Shown here: one piece after another, positions 38,264-48,300 of the stretch | Layout: each line of letters starts with the position of its first letter | Position numbering within the stretch: position 1 is the stretch's first letter | NCBI GenBank assembly: GCA_944376715.1 | Contig: CALWDO010000013.1 | Span: forward strand, 1 to 62,715 | Direction of reading: 5' to 3' | DNA: 62,715 nucleotides | Source of the DNA: an uncultured Lachnoclostridium sp. | GTDB taxonomy: Bacteria; Bacillota; Clostridia; Lachnospirales; Lachnospiraceae | Position numbers and translations under genes: made by a program | Notes under the pieces: model-generated | What the model saw: only the letters and a program-made list of their open reading frames with translations | Database searches by the model: none | What the model was told of the DNA's origin: nothing

Positions 38264-39619
38264 CTATTCTGTGATTTCCGACAGATACTGGGACATCACA
38301 TAACCTTCTTCATTATTCTGTTCGATACAGCGAATCTGTACCCATTCCTGAGACGGATCACCCAGAACTTCCACGGTCTCTCCCGCATTAACCTGGGTAA
38401 GAATCTCACCGTTTGTGCTTGCCTCGCTGCGAACATTGACTGAGCTTCCATTCACTTTCATGGTAAGCGTCGTCTCTTCGGCCGGAGCTTCTTCCTCGGG
38501 CGCCTCTTCTTCCGCCGGCGCCTCTTCAGCCGGAGCTTCCTCCTCCGTATCAGAAGAACCGTCTTCTTCTCCCTTAATGATCAGAGAACCTTCCTCTTCA
38601 TCCTCCTGTTCCTGCTCTGTCACGGTTTTGTCCGTATTGTCACGTCCGCCGCCAAATATACGGAATGCGGCAAACCCGATGACAGCTACCAGTACCAGCG
38701 CGATCACTACCCCAAGGATCACCATCTTTTTCCCGTCGTCTTCCAGATCCCAGTCGTAACGGTCATCCTCGTCGTCGTAATCCTCGTCGTCGTAATCATC
38801 TTCCTCGTCATCCTCATCCTCGTCGTCGTATTCCTCTTCTTCGTCATCAGGCTCTTCCACCATTACAGGAACCGGCTTTTTCTTCGGCTTTGGTTCTGGT
38901 ACAGGCTCTGGTTCTTTCTCAGGCTCCTCTTCCGGCAGATCCGGATCCGCGATAAAATACTCAAACGTATCGTCTTTTGCCACCGCGGGTTCTACCGTGA
39001 TTCCCGCCTCGCCGGCTGCCGCCTCATAGACCTGATCCACCAATGTCTCGGAAGCCCCTCTCAGGATCTGACGAAACGCTCCCACCAGAAATACTGCCCA
39101 GCTTCCCATATATCCGGACACTCCTGCCGGCTGGTTCTTCGCAAGCGTGGGCAGGATTTTCTCCAGCTTGTCCAGTTCTGCCTGAATCTTGTCCTCTGCC
39201 AGACCAAAGATAGCGGAAATCTCCTTTGCAGTAAAATCATCTTTATAAGCCATCACCAGCATGATCCGGTGCAAAAGAGGGAATCCTCCAGGTATCTCAA
39301 ACAACGCGCCCGTTTTTTCTGTTCCGGACGGCTTTCTTTCCTGATCTGCCGCAAGCAGTTTGTGATATTCCCTGCGCATCCTGCGGTAATACTTGCCCCA
39401 GAACCACTTTTCCTGATTCTTGGCAGGATCCGCCTCATCCAGTACTCCGAACAGTTCCGCGAAAAAACCTTTCATGAACTCCCCGGCTGCTTCTTCCGAC
39501 TGCAGGATCAAGAAAGAGCGGCTGTAGGTATCCTCATACACCGCGTCATACAGTTTTCTGTAGCCCTGCTTATCTCCTTTCCCGAGATCCTCCAGGGCAC
39601 GTTTCATCTCAAGTACCAT
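38264..39619 (-). CDS. Membrane-tethered sigma-factor-like protein with external SH3 domain
   Basis: A 451-residue mosaic. Residues about 14-90 resemble sigma region 2 (YRKLYDAVYEDTYSRSFLIL) and about 128-156 sigma region 4 (FTAKEISAIFGLAEDKIQAEL). Then come a proline/lysine linker and a very acidic Asp/Glu stretch (255-296), one membrane helix (299-321, preceded by GKK, so the N-terminus is inside) and another acidic linker. A bacterial SH3 domain (about 387-449, NVRSEASTNGEILTQV) would lie outside the membrane. No peptidase site is obvious. It lies between gpmI and eno. Signalling from the wall to transcription is a guess from the layout. Confidence 0.7.
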   Translation of the reverse strand: MVLEMKRALEDLGKGDKQGYRKLYDAVYEDTYSRSFLILQSEEAAGEFMKGFFAELFGVLDEADPAKNQEKWFWGKYYRRMRREYHKLLAADQERKPSGTEKTGALFEIPGGFPLLHRIMLVMAYKDDFTAKEISAIFGLAEDKIQAELDKLEKILPTLAKNQPAGVSGYMGSWAVFLVGAFRQILRGASETLVDQVYEAAAGEAGITVEPAVAKDDTFEYFIADPDLPEEEPEKEPEPVPEPKPKKKPVPVMVEEPDDEEEEYDDEDEDDEEDDYDDEDYDDEDDRYDWDLEDDGKKMVILGVVIALVLVAVIGFAAFRIFGGGRDNTDKTVTEQEQEDEEEGSLIIKGEEDGSSDTEEEAPAEEAPAEEEAPEEEAPAEETTLTMKVNGSSVNVRSEASTNGEILTQVNAGETVEVLGDPSQEWVQIRCIEQNNEEGYVMSQYLSEITE

Positions 39620-39631
39620 ATCTCTCCTACC

Positions 39632-41170
39632 TTATTTTATCAACAGGGACTTTCCGGTCATCTCTGCCGGCTGTTCCATACCCATCAGTTCCAGAAGCGT
39701 CGGGACGATATCCGCCAGACAGCCGCCCTCTCTCAGCTTATAGGAAGGATCCGCGTTTACCAGAATAAATGGAACCGGATTCGTTGTATGCGCCGTAAAC
39801 GGTTCGCCGGTCTCATAGTCCTTCAGCTGCTCCGCATTTCCATGGTCCGCGCAGATAAACATCTGGCCGTCTACAGATTCCAGCGCGTCCACCGCTTTGC
39901 CTACACACTCATCTACTACTTCGATCGCCTTGATCGCCGCGGCTTCTACTCCTGTATGGCCTACCATATCCGGGTTCGCGAAATTGATAATGATCACATC
40001 ATATTTTCCGGACTTGATTGCCTCGCAAAGTTTGTTGCATACTTCATAAGCGCTCATCTCCGGTTTCAGATCGTAAGTAGGAACTTTTGGAGACTTCACG
40101 AGAATACGGTCCTCTCCCGGATTAGGCTCTTCCACACCTCCATTGAAGAAGAATGTCACATGGGCGTATTTCTCCGTCTCGGCAATACGCGCCTGAGTCA
40201 TATTGTGAGCCGCCAGATACTCGCCGAAGGTATTCTTCAGAACCACTTTATGGAACGCCACCAGCTTATGAGGAATCGTCTCATCATAATCCGTGAAGCA
40301 TACATAAGTCAGATCCAGTCTCTTCTCTCTCGGGAAACCTGTAAACTCATCGTCGCAGAACGCGCGGGTAATCTCTCTTGCACGGTCCGGACGGAAATTG
40401 AAGAAAATGATGGAATCCTTATCCTGGATCGTCGTCACAGGTTTTCCGTCCTTCACTACCACAATCGGTTTCACAAACTCATCGTGTACGTCCTGGCTGT
40501 AGGAATCGTTTACCGCGCATACAGGGCACTCCGCCTGCACGCCCTCGCCTTTGGTAAGGGCTTTATAAGCCAGTTCCACACGGTCCCAGCGGTTGTCACG
40601 GTCCATAGCGTAGTAACGTCCCATCACGGTCGCCACTTCCCCTACGCCGATCTCTTTCATCTTATCGCGGAGTTCTTTAATGTATCCTTTTCCGGATGCC
40701 GGCGGCGTGTCACGGCCGTCCAGGAAGCAATGTACATACACTTTCTCCAGTCCATGACGTTTTGCCATCTCCAGAAGCGCATACAGATGCGTGTTATGGC
40801 TGTGCACGCCGCCGTCGGACAGGAGTCCATACAGGTGCAGGGAAGAATTATTTTTCTTCGCGTTCTCCATAGCGGTCAGCAGAGCTTCATTCTGGAAAAA
40901 GTCTCCGTCCTGGATCTCTTTCGTGATCCTTGTCAGTTCCTGGTATACGATACGTCCGGCGCCCATATTCATATGGCCCACCTCGGAGTTGCCCATCTGT
41001 CCGTCCGGCAGTCCTACTGCCAGCCCGCTGGCATTTCCTTTTACAAACGGATATTCTTTCATCAGTTTATCCATCACCGGAGTCTTTGCCTCCGCTACCG
41101 CGTTCGCCTCGACTTTGTCATTTAATCCATAGCCATCTAAAATCATCAAAACTGTAGGTCTTTTGCTCAT
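39632..41170 (-). CDS. gpmI: 2,3-bisphosphoglycerate-independent phosphoglycerate mutase
   Basis: A 512-residue, manganese-dependent enzyme of the alkaline-phosphatase superfamily. MILDGYGLNDKVEANAVAEA, the catalytic-serine segment QMGNSEVGHMNMGAGRIVYQ (seen as NSEVGHMNMGAG) and the C-terminal FICADHGNAEQLKDYETG are conserved. It converts 3- to 2-phosphoglycerate and belongs to the glycolytic block running gap-pgk-tpiA-gpmI-eno. Confidence 0.95.
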   Translation of the reverse strand: MSKRPTVLMILDGYGLNDKVEANAVAEAKTPVMDKLMKEYPFVKGNASGLAVGLPDGQMGNSEVGHMNMGAGRIVYQELTRITKEIQDGDFFQNEALLTAMENAKKNNSSLHLYGLLSDGGVHSHNTHLYALLEMAKRHGLEKVYVHCFLDGRDTPPASGKGYIKELRDKMKEIGVGEVATVMGRYYAMDRDNRWDRVELAYKALTKGEGVQAECPVCAVNDSYSQDVHDEFVKPIVVVKDGKPVTTIQDKDSIIFFNFRPDRAREITRAFCDDEFTGFPREKRLDLTYVCFTDYDETIPHKLVAFHKVVLKNTFGEYLAAHNMTQARIAETEKYAHVTFFFNGGVEEPNPGEDRILVKSPKVPTYDLKPEMSAYEVCNKLCEAIKSGKYDVIIINFANPDMVGHTGVEAAAIKAIEVVDECVGKAVDALESVDGQMFICADHGNAEQLKDYETGEPFTAHTTNPVPFILVNADPSYKLREGGCLADIVPTLLELMGMEQPAEMTGKSLLIK

Positions 41171-41244
41171 ATCCTATCTCCTTTTTGTGCTTTGCTAATT
41201 CATTATTGTACATGAACTGAGGCCGACATTCAAGCCTTTTTGCG

Positions 41245-42108
41245 TCAAACTCCAAGTCCCTTCTGCTCCTGTACACGGGGCAGATCCGGATGTTCTCCTC
41301 CCCACCCGATCTGCGGCAGACACCGCAGCAGATACAGGTCTTCTTCCGCAATATGCACATCCGGAAGCTCCAGGTTCTGTTTCAGGCGCTCCATGGATGA
41401 TGCCTTGGGAATCACGCCGATTTCCTGGTCCAGCAGAAAGATCAGAAGGAATTGAGCCGGAGTAAGACCGTATTTTTCAGCCATTTTAGCGACCAGCGGC
41501 TCCTCCAGCACACGCCTGCGTCCCAGAGGACTCCACGCCTGCACCTGGATATGCTGTGATTTACAATACTGCACGGCCAGTTCCTGCATATATCCCACAT
41601 GCAGTTCCAGCTGATTGACCATAGGCCGGATCTTAGCCGTCTCAAGCAGCGCCTCTATGTGGTGAGGCAGAAAATTACTGAGGCCGATAGCTCTTACTTT
41701 TCCCTGTTGATAAAATTCCTCCATAGCGGCCCAGCTCCCCCGGTCCAGTTCTCTCCAGTCCGTACTGTCAGGATCCGGTTTGGGCCAGTGGATCAGAAAC
41801 AGATCCAGATAATCTGTCTGCAGACGTTCCAGAGACTCCTCGAAACTCTTTTTTGTAGCTTCATAACCCAGCCTGTCTTTCCATACTTTAGAGGTCAGGA
41901 AAATCTCCTCCCTGGGAACGCCGCTCTCCCGGATCGCTGTCCCTACTTCTGTCTCATTTTCATAAATTGCCGCGGTGTCCAACAGACGGTATCCCGCTTC
42001 CAGCGCCATGCGGATAATACGTCCGCCGTTGCCGTCTGTAGATTTATAAGTACCATAACCAATCTTCGGCAGCTTTACGCCATTTTCCAATATAAAATAC
42101 TGCTCCAT
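41245..42108 (-). CDS. Aldo/keto reductase
   Basis: A 287-residue NADPH-dependent reductase. KLPKIGYGTYKS opens the barrel. The catalytic tetrad is seen in GYRLLDTAAIYENE (Asp, Tyr), VWKDRLGYE (Lys) and FLIHWPKP (His). IGLSNFLPHHIEALL and the C-terminal IPKASSMERLKQN cofactor motif are present. The substrate is unknown; homologues reduce methylglyoxal or diketones. It sits inside the glycolytic block. Confidence 0.9.
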   Translation of the reverse strand: MEQYFILENGVKLPKIGYGTYKSTDGNGGRIIRMALEAGYRLLDTAAIYENETEVGTAIRESGVPREEIFLTSKVWKDRLGYEATKKSFEESLERLQTDYLDLFLIHWPKPDPDSTDWRELDRGSWAAMEEFYQQGKVRAIGLSNFLPHHIEALLETAKIRPMVNQLELHVGYMQELAVQYCKSQHIQVQAWSPLGRRRVLEEPLVAKMAEKYGLTPAQFLLIFLLDQEIGVIPKASSMERLKQNLELPDVHIAEEDLYLLRCLPQIGWGGEHPDLPRVQEQKGLGV

Positions 42109-42431
42109 CTTTTACCTCTCTCTGCCATCCGACAAACGTATTTTTTCTTCATTTATTGTAACACCGAAAGACCGGAAAGCAATACAAAATATTTATTTCA
42201 TCCGCATAAATCAATAAACAGACGTATTCCGCTTATCCCGCGGACTTCCACATATCGGGACAGCGAAAGTATTTGGACATCCTCTCTTCATATATAAGAC
42301 GAAATCAGATACCTTTTGGTTCCTTCGGAAATTGTAGACCGGCGGATTCGGTCATTGCCGATATAAGGGAAAATATGGAATATATAGTGGAAATGTCCTT
42401 GATGATTTCGAAGCTACGATCAATAATTTAA
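42109..42431. other. Gene-free stretch with a possible coding remnant
   Basis: No intact gene. Read rightward, 42342-42430 encodes a plausible but unrecognised fragment in one frame (YKGKYGIYSGNVLDD then FEATINNLIRKR), and upstream sequence continues it in another frame (RYLLVPSEIVDRRIRSLPI). This suggests a frameshifted relic. It is weak evidence. Confidence 0.3.
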
Positions 42432-42507
42432 TAAGAAAGAGACTATCCCATAGAGGATCCAGACACCGAAAAGTCTGAATCCTGCGGGACAGTCTCTTTC
42501 TTACATG
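42432..42507 (-). terminator. Long terminator hairpin after tpiA
   Basis: An AAGAAAGAGACTGTCCC / GGGATAGTCTCTTTCTT stem extended by inner pairing (CAGGATTCAGAC with GTCTGGATCCT). It is symmetrical enough to act from both strands. Confidence 0.75.
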
Positions 42508-42517
42508 TTACATTGAA

Positions 42518-43267
42518 TTATTTCCAGTTTACAATCTTTCCGAAATCCGGTTTCAGAGCTGCGCCGCCTACCAGACCGCCGTCGATATCCGGCTGTGCGA
42601 ACAGTTCCGGAGCGGTTGCCGCATTGACAGATCCGCCGTACTGGATACGGATCGCATCTGCAGTCGCCTGATCATAGATCTCAGCGATGCACTCGCGGAT
42701 GCCCTTGCATACTTCCTGTGCCTGCTCGGTCGTAGCGGTCTTTCCGGTTCCGATGGCCCAGATCGGCTCGTATGCGATCACTGCGCTGGCTGCCTGCTCT
42801 GCAGTCACACCCTGGAATCCGACTTTTACCTGCTGACGGATGAAGTCCATGGTCACGCCCTGCTCTCTCTGAGTCAGAGTCTCGCCGCAGCACATGATCG
42901 GGGTCAGGCCGTGCTCGAATGCTTTAAGCATCTTCTTGTTGACCGTCTCGTTGGTCTCTGCAAAATATTCTCTTCTCTCAGAATGGCCAAGGATTACGTA
43001 TTTTACGCCTGCGTCGGTAAGCATGTTCGGGGAAATCTCTCCGGTATACGCACCTTTCTCCTCGAAATACATATTCTCAGCGCCTACCTGAATGTTAGAA
43101 CCTTTTGCCGCCTCTACTACCGGGATGATGTCGATAGCCGGTACGCAGAATACTACGTCTGCATCTTCCGTTGCCACAAGCGGTTTCAGGGTATTTACCA
43201 GCTCCACTGCCTCGGTAGGAGTCATATTCATTTTCCAGTTTCCTGCAATAATCTTTCTTCTTGCCAT
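42518..43267 (-). CDS. tpiA: Triose-phosphate isomerase
   Basis: A 249-residue TIM barrel. [12 protein letters not shown] at the start carries the catalytic lysine, [12 protein letters not shown] the catalytic histidine, and [15 protein letters not shown] the catalytic glutamate and flexible loop. It follows pgk by 25 bases within the glycolytic block and is the last gene before the long hairpin terminator. Confidence 0.97.
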   Translation of the reverse strand: MARRKIIAGNWKMNMTPTEAVELVNTLKPLVATEDADVVFCVPAIDIIPVVEAAKGSNIQVGAENMYFEEKGAYTGEISPNMLTDAGVKYVILGHSERREYFAETNETVNKKMLKAFEHGLTPIMCCGETLTQREQGVTMDFIRQQVKVGFQGVTAEQAASAVIAYEPIWAIGTGKTATTEQAQEVCKGIRECIAEIYDQATADAIRIQYGGSVNAATAPELFAQPDIDGGLVGGAALKPDFGKIVNWK

Positions 43268-43292
43268 TTTAAACGGCCTCCTTATCTTATCT

Positions 43293-44516
43293 CTATTTGT
43301 CGTCTGCAGCCATTACGCCCGGAAGCTCTTTGCCCTCCAGGAACTCCAGGGAAGCGCCGCCGCCGGTGGAGATATGAGTCATCTTGTCGCCATAGCCCAG
43401 CGTATTTACAGCAGCTGCAGAGTCGCCGCCGCCGATGATCGTGGTCGCGTCAGTCTCAGCAAGCGCTTTCGCCACCGCAATCGTACCTTTTGCCAGAACC
43501 GGATTCTCAAATACGCCCATCGGTCCGTTCCATACAACAGTCTTGGCGGACTTCACTGCGTCTGCATACAGTTCAGCCGTCTTCGGTCCGATATCCAGAC
43601 CCAGCTTGTCAGCCGGCATTGCGTCACAGTCTACGGTCTCAACTTCGATCTTGGCGTCGATCGGGTTCGGGAACGCGTCAGCCACTACCGTATCGATCGG
43701 AAGAAGCAGCTTCTTACCCAGTTTTTCAGCTTTCTCGATCATCTCTTTGCAGTAATCCAGTTTGGTATCGTCTACCAGAGAGGTTCCTACTTCCTTGCCC
43801 TGTGCTTTCAGGAAAGTATAAGCCATACCGCCTCCGATGATCAGCGTATCGCACTTCTCAAGCAGGTTGGAGATTACGTTCAGTTTGTCCGCAACCTTTG
43901 CGCCGCCCAGGATCGCCACAAACGGTCTTACCGGATTCTCTACGGCATTGCCCAGGAAATTGATCTCTTTCTCCATCAGGTATCCGACTACATTCTCTCC
44001 GCCTTTTGCCTTGATGTATTTGGTTACGCCTGCAACGGAAGCATGGGCTCTGTGAGAAGAACCAAATGCGTCGCATACATAGATGTCGGCCAGATCAGCC
44101 AGTTCTTTGCTGAATTCATCGCCGTTCTTGGTCTCTTCTGCTCCGCGGAAACGGGTATTCTGAAGCAGTACCACATCTCCGTCTTTCATATTCTCTACGG
44201 CTTTCGTAGCAGCTTCGCCGGTTACATGATAATCCGGTACGAACACTACCTCTTTGCCCAGTTTTTCGGACAGGCGTTTTGCAACCGGAGCCAGAGACTC
44301 ACCCTCGTTCGGGCCGTTTTTCACTTTGCCCAGATGAGAGCAGAGGATCACCTTTGCGCCGTCGCCTATCAGTTTCTTGATAGTCGGAAGAGCAGCCACA
44401 ATACGGGTGTCGTCCGTGATCTCGCCATTTTTCAGCGGAACATTAAAATCGCATCTTACAAGCACGCGTTTACCTTTTGCGTTAATGTCATCTACGGTCT
44501 TTTTATTCAGTGCCAT
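43293..44516 (-). CDS. pgk: Phosphoglycerate kinase
   Basis: About 407 residues. The start [20 protein letters not shown] (ATG 44516) is where the family begins; the longer upstream frame is not supported. [27 protein letters not shown] and the ATP-site glycine-rich segment [12 protein letters not shown] are present. It makes ATP from 1,3-bisphosphoglycerate. It lies between the gap terminator and tpiA. Confidence 0.97.
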   Translation of the reverse strand: MALNKKTVDDINAKGKRVLVRCDFNVPLKNGEITDDTRIVAALPTIKKLIGDGAKVILCSHLGKVKNGPNEGESLAPVAKRLSEKLGKEVVFVPDYHVTGEAATKAVENMKDGDVVLLQNTRFRGAEETKNGDEFSKELADLADIYVCDAFGSSHRAHASVAGVTKYIKAKGGENVVGYLMEKEINFLGNAVENPVRPFVAILGGAKVADKLNVISNLLEKCDTLIIGGGMAYTFLKAQGKEVGTSLVDDTKLDYCKEMIEKAEKLGKKLLLPIDTVVADAFPNPIDAKIEVETVDCDAMPADKLGLDIGPKTAELYADAVKSAKTVVWNGPMGVFENPVLAKGTIAVAKALAETDATTIIGGGDSAAAVNTLGYGDKMTHISTGGGASLEFLEGKELPGVMAADDK

Positions 44517-44539
44517 AGTTCTATCCCTCCTAAATGATA

Positions 44540-44612
44540 TTCGTTTTTTGTATCGCAGAGAACACCGTTCTTTGCGATACAAAAAAGGATCCGGTCCTGA
44601 AGACCGGACCCT
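44540..44612 (-). terminator. Tandem hairpins between gap and pgk
   Basis: The first, GGTCCGGTC...GACCGGATC (about 44587-44611), is followed by TTTTTTG on the minus strand and probably ends gap mRNA. The second is TTGTATCGCA / TGCGATACAA with inner sequence (about 44549-44583), which has A and T runs on both sides. Confidence 0.7.
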
Positions 44613-44631
44613 TAAAGGTCTTTGCTTATGA

Positions 44632-45645
44632 TTAGCCAAGCTCTGCGAAGTATTTAATGGTACGAACCATCTGAGAAACGTAGGAGTTCTCGTTGTCATA
44701 CCAGGAAACAACCTCAACCTGAACTTTTCCGTCCGGAAGATCAGCAACCATGGTCTGAGTTGCATCGAACAGGGAGCCGTATCTCATACCAACGATATCG
44801 CTGGATACGATCTCATCCTCGGTGTATCCGAAGGACTCGGTTCCTGCTGCTTTCATAGCTGCGTTGATCTCTTCTTTGGTTACTTTCTTGCTCAGAACTG
44901 CGAACAGAAGCGTGGTGGAACCGGTCGGGGTCGGTACACGCTGAGCAGCGCCGATCAGTTTGCCGTTCAGTTCCGGAATAACAAGACCGATAGCTTTTGC
45001 AGCGCCGGTGCTGTTCGGAACGATATTTACTGCGCCTGCACGGGATCTTCTCAGATCGCCTTTTCTCTGCGGTCCGTCGAGGATCATCTGATCTCCGGTG
45101 TAAGCGTGGATCGTGCACATGATACCGGACTCGATCGGAGCCAGGTCGTTCAGAGCCTTAGCCATCGGAGCCAGGCAGTTGGTGGTGCAGGAAGCTGCGG
45201 AAATAATAGTATCCTCTTTGGTCAGAGTCTCATGGTTTACATTGTATACGATGGTCGGCAGATCGTTGCCAGCCGGAGCGGAGATAACCACTTTCTTAGC
45301 GCCTGCGGTAAGATGTGCAGATGCTTTTTCTTTGGAGGTGTAGAATCCGGTACACTCCAGAACTACATCTACGCCGATCTCTCCCCACGGAAGCTCTGCA
45401 GCGTTAGCTTTTGCATAGATCTTAATCTCTTTTCCATCAACGATAATGGAATCGTCCGTTGCGGATACGGTGTCTGCCAGTGCGTATTTACCCTGAGAAG
45501 AGTCATACTTCAGCAGGTGTGCAAGCATCTTCGGGGAAGTCAGGTCGTTGATTGCAACTACCTCGTATCCCTCAGCACCGAACATCTGTCTGAATGCCAG
45601 ACGGCCAATACGTCCGAAACCATTGATTGCTACTTTTACTGCCAT
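44632..45645 (-). CDS. gap: Glyceraldehyde-3-phosphate dehydrogenase, type I
   Basis: A 337-residue NAD-dependent enzyme. The Rossmann motif [15 protein letters not shown] lies at the N-terminus, the catalytic cysteine in [17 protein letters not shown] (about residue 153) and the C-terminal [16 protein letters not shown] at the end. It begins the glycolytic block. TTAGGAGGAATTG precedes the ATG. A strong hairpin after the gene may set the gap:pgk ratio. Confidence 0.97.
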   Translation of the reverse strand: MAVKVAINGFGRIGRLAFRQMFGAEGYEVVAINDLTSPKMLAHLLKYDSSQGKYALADTVSATDDSIIVDGKEIKIYAKANAAELPWGEIGVDVVLECTGFYTSKEKASAHLTAGAKKVVISAPAGNDLPTIVYNVNHETLTKEDTIISAASCTTNCLAPMAKALNDLAPIESGIMCTIHAYTGDQMILDGPQRKGDLRRSRAGAVNIVPNSTGAAKAIGLVIPELNGKLIGAAQRVPTPTGSTTLLFAVLSKKVTKEEINAAMKAAGTESFGYTEDEIVSSDIVGMRYGSLFDATQTMVADLPDGKVQVEVVSWYDNENSYVSQMVRTIKYFAELG

Positions 45646-45898
45646 GTTTCAATTCCTCCTAAAAAGTTGAATAATAAATTTTTGACCTTATAACTCTTAC
45701 CATGATTGTTAAAAGATCATCAACCATTACATATTCTACCTAATTTGTCCAAAAATATCAATACCCAATGTCAAAGAATCCCTATTTTTTTTCTTTACTT
45801 TCGCGGGAATATCCCATATGATGGAAAGGAAGAAACAAACAGTTCCTGCTGTCCGCGCCCCGGGTGGTATGGCACTGTTTTTTACGCAGGAGGAAACT

Positions 45899-46705
45899 TT
45901 GAAAATCTTATCTGACTATCATGTACACACTTCTTTTTCAGGAGACAGCAGCGTTTCTCCGGAAACCGTGATCGAGCAGGCCATCGGCCAGGGTCTTCAG
46001 CATCTGTGCCTCACCGACCACATGGACTACGACTATACGGACGGGGACGTCTGCTTTGAATTTGACCCGCGCGAATATTTCCGCAGGCTGCAGCCTCTGA
46101 AAGAAAAATATCAGGATCAGATCGATCTGTGCATCGGCGTGGAACTGGGTCTGCGCCCCTATCTGAGCGAACGGCACCACAGCCTGATCTTTTCTTATCC
46201 TTTCGACTTTGTGATCGGTTCCATTCACCTGGTAAACAACCGCGATCCCTACTTTCCGTCTTATTTTGAGGGCAGGGATGAATCGGAGGCATACCTGGAA
46301 TATTTCCAGTGCGCCCTGCAGAATCTGAGCGCCTATACCAACTTTGACACCTTCGGCCATCTGGACTATGTGGTACGCTACGGTCCCAACCAGAACCGTT
46401 TTTATTCTTACGACCGGTACCGGGAGATACTGGACGAGATCCTGCGCACGCTGGTCCGTCATGATATCGGGCTGGAGATCAACACCGGAGGATACCGCCA
46501 CGGACTGGAAGAACCCAACCCCTGCAGGGCAATCATCAAACGCTACCGGGAACTGGGCGGCAAAATCATCACATTCGGCTCCGACGCCCACGACCCGCTT
46601 TTCCTGGGTTATCAGTTCGACCGGGCGGCCGCTCTCGCAAGAGAGTGCGGATTTACCAGCTATTATATTTTCCATCGCCGCAAGCCCCAGGAGCTTCCCC
46701 TGTAG
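45899..46705 (+). CDS. PHP-family histidinol-phosphatase-like protein (HisJ type)
   Basis: About 268 residues from the TTG at 45899, chosen because AGGAGG lies five bases upstream and because family members start here (KILSDYHVHTSFSGDSS). Metal ligands are in YHVHTSFSGD, CLTDHMDYDY, IGVELGL, GHLDYVVRYG and FGSDAHDP. HisJ-type enzymes remove phosphate from histidinol phosphate. No other his genes are near, so the substrate could differ. It lies on the plus strand, divergent from gap. Confidence 0.8.
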   Translation: MKILSDYHVHTSFSGDSSVSPETVIEQAIGQGLQHLCLTDHMDYDYTDGDVCFEFDPREYFRRLQPLKEKYQDQIDLCIGVELGLRPYLSERHHSLIFSYPFDFVIGSIHLVNNRDPYFPSYFEGRDESEAYLEYFQCALQNLSAYTNFDTFGHLDYVVRYGPNQNRFYSYDRYREILDEILRTLVRHDIGLEINTGGYRHGLEEPNPCRAIIKRYRELGGKIITFGSDAHDPLFLGYQFDRAAALARECGFTSYYIFHRRKPQELPL

Positions 46706-46726
46706 CTTCCGGCTTTCCGTCTGTCT

Positions 46727-47812
46727 CTAACAGGAGCCCAGAATCGTGCCTCCGCCTGCCACGTAGTCGCCGTTGTAAAAGACGACTGCCTGGCCCGGCG
46801 TGACCGCACGGACCGGTTCATCAAAAATGCATTCCACCTCATCTTTTCCCACACGCCGGACTGTGCACATGGCCCCCGCATGGTTATAGCGGATCTTCGC
46901 CAGACACCGCATCTCGCTCTCCGGCGCTTCTACAGCCATCCAGTTCAGGCGGTCAGCCCTGAGCCTGTCCGAAAATACATCTTCTGTTTCTCCGATCACC
47001 ACTTCATTGGTCTCCGGACGGATCTCCAGCACTACCACAGGTCGTCCCATGGACAGTCCCAGCCCTTTGCGCTGGCCCACAGTATAATGGGTGATCCCTT
47101 TATGCTTCCCAATTACGGTCCCGTCTGTCCACACGAAATTGCCTTCCGGGATCTTCACTCCCGCATGCTCTTCAATAAAGCGTGCGTAATCCTTATCCGG
47201 CACAAAACAGATTTCCTGGCTGTCCGGCTTATGCGCCACAGGCAGCCCCAGATCCTCCGCGAACCTCCGGATTTCGTCTTTGGAATATTCTCCCACCGGC
47301 ATCAGCGTGCGGGAAAGCTGTTCCTGGGTCAGATTGTACAGAGCATATGTCTGATCCTTGGCAGCCGTCTTTGACATTTTCAGGGCGTACCTCCCGTTTG
47401 GCAGAAGGTCGATCCTGGCGTAGTGGCCGGTGGCGATATAATCTGCTCCAATCTCCATGCTCCGTCTCAGCAAAGACTCCCATTTTACATACCGGTTGCA
47501 GGCAATACACGGATTCGGCGTGCGTCCATGCAGATACTCGTCCATAAAATAGTCGATCACTTTTTCCTGGAAATCTTTTTTGAAATTCATCACATAATGG
47601 GGAATCTCCAGGCGCGACGCCACGCGTCTTGCATCCTCCACGGCGCTGAGTCCGCAGCATCCCCCGTTCTCTTCCACCTGTTCCGGCTCCTCGTCCTGCC
47701 AGATCTGCATGGTCACTCCCCATACCTCATATCCCTGCTGCAGGAGCAGCCAGGCCGCCACAGAGGAATCCACTCCTCCGGACATACCTACCACTACTTT
47801 CTTTCTCTTCAT
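46727..47812 (-). CDS. mnmA: tRNA 2-thiouridylase MnmA
   Basis: A 361-residue enzyme that adds sulfur to U34 of Glu, Gln and Lys tRNAs. The start MKRKKVVVGMSGGVDSSVAAWLL (ATG 47812) gives the PP-loop SGGVDSS. The catalytic cysteines are in PNPCIACNRYVKW and DSQEICFVPDKDY. The gene starts one base after the nifU stop, so sulfur donor, scaffold and user (nifS-nifU-mnmA) form one unit under the IscR-type regulator. Confidence 0.95.
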   Translation of the reverse strand: MKRKKVVVGMSGGVDSSVAAWLLLQQGYEVWGVTMQIWQDEEPEQVEENGGCCGLSAVEDARRVASRLEIPHYVMNFKKDFQEKVIDYFMDEYLHGRTPNPCIACNRYVKWESLLRRSMEIGADYIATGHYARIDLLPNGRYALKMSKTAAKDQTYALYNLTQEQLSRTLMPVGEYSKDEIRRFAEDLGLPVAHKPDSQEICFVPDKDYARFIEEHAGVKIPEGNFVWTDGTVIGKHKGITHYTVGQRKGLGLSMGRPVVVLEIRPETNEVVIGETEDVFSDRLRADRLNWMAVEAPESEMRCLAKIRYNHAGAMCTVRRVGKDEVECIFDEPVRAVTPGQAVVFYNGDYVAGGGTILGSC

Positions 47813-47813
47813 T

Positions 47814-48257
47814 TTAATACTCTTCGCTTTCCTCTTCTTCACCCTCGTGAATATCTGACTTCGGCTTTTCAAGACCCTCGATCTTGATCCCATGCTTTTC
47901 CGCATAATCCCAGAGCGCCGCATGAATCGCTTCCTCCGCCAGTAAAGAACAGTGTACCTTGACCGGAGGCAGCCCGTCAAGAGCTTCCATAACTGCTTTG
48001 TTTGTCACCTGCAGCGCCTCATGGATATTCTTTCCCTTTACCAGTTCCGTAGCCATACTGCTGGTGGCGATGGCCGCTCCGCAGCCGAAGGTCTTAAATT
48101 TTACATCCTGAATAATCTGGTTCTCGTCAATATCCAGATAAATTCTCATGATATCTCCGCATTTTGCGTTTCCTACGGTTCCCACGCCGCTGGCGTTCTC
48201 AATTTCACCCACATTTCTGGGATTCTGAAAATGGTCCATTACTTTATCGCTGTACAT
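47814..48257 (-). CDS. nifU: Fe-S cluster scaffold protein (NifU/IscU type)
   Basis: A 147-residue scaffold starting MYSDKVMDHFQNPRNVGEIE (ATG 48257), with cluster-binding cysteines in GNAKCGDIMRI, KTFGCGAAIATSS and VHCSLLAEEAI. An acidic C-terminal tail follows. It receives sulfur from the NifS desulfurase encoded upstream and hands clusters to targets. It ends one base before mnmA. Confidence 0.92.
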   Translation of the reverse strand: MYSDKVMDHFQNPRNVGEIENASGVGTVGNAKCGDIMRIYLDIDENQIIQDVKFKTFGCGAAIATSSMATELVKGKNIHEALQVTNKAVMEALDGLPPVKVHCSLLAEEAIHAALWDYAEKHGIKIEGLEKPKSDIHEGEEEESEEY

Positions 48258-48300
48258 ATCGTCTTTCCTTTCTTTATCTTTGTCATATGCGGCCGGCAGT

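Noticed and set aside
38755-38850. Tandem CGTCGT-rich repeat as a DNA repeat element
   Set aside because: It only encodes the Asp/Glu-rich linker of the SH3 protein; codon repetition explains it.
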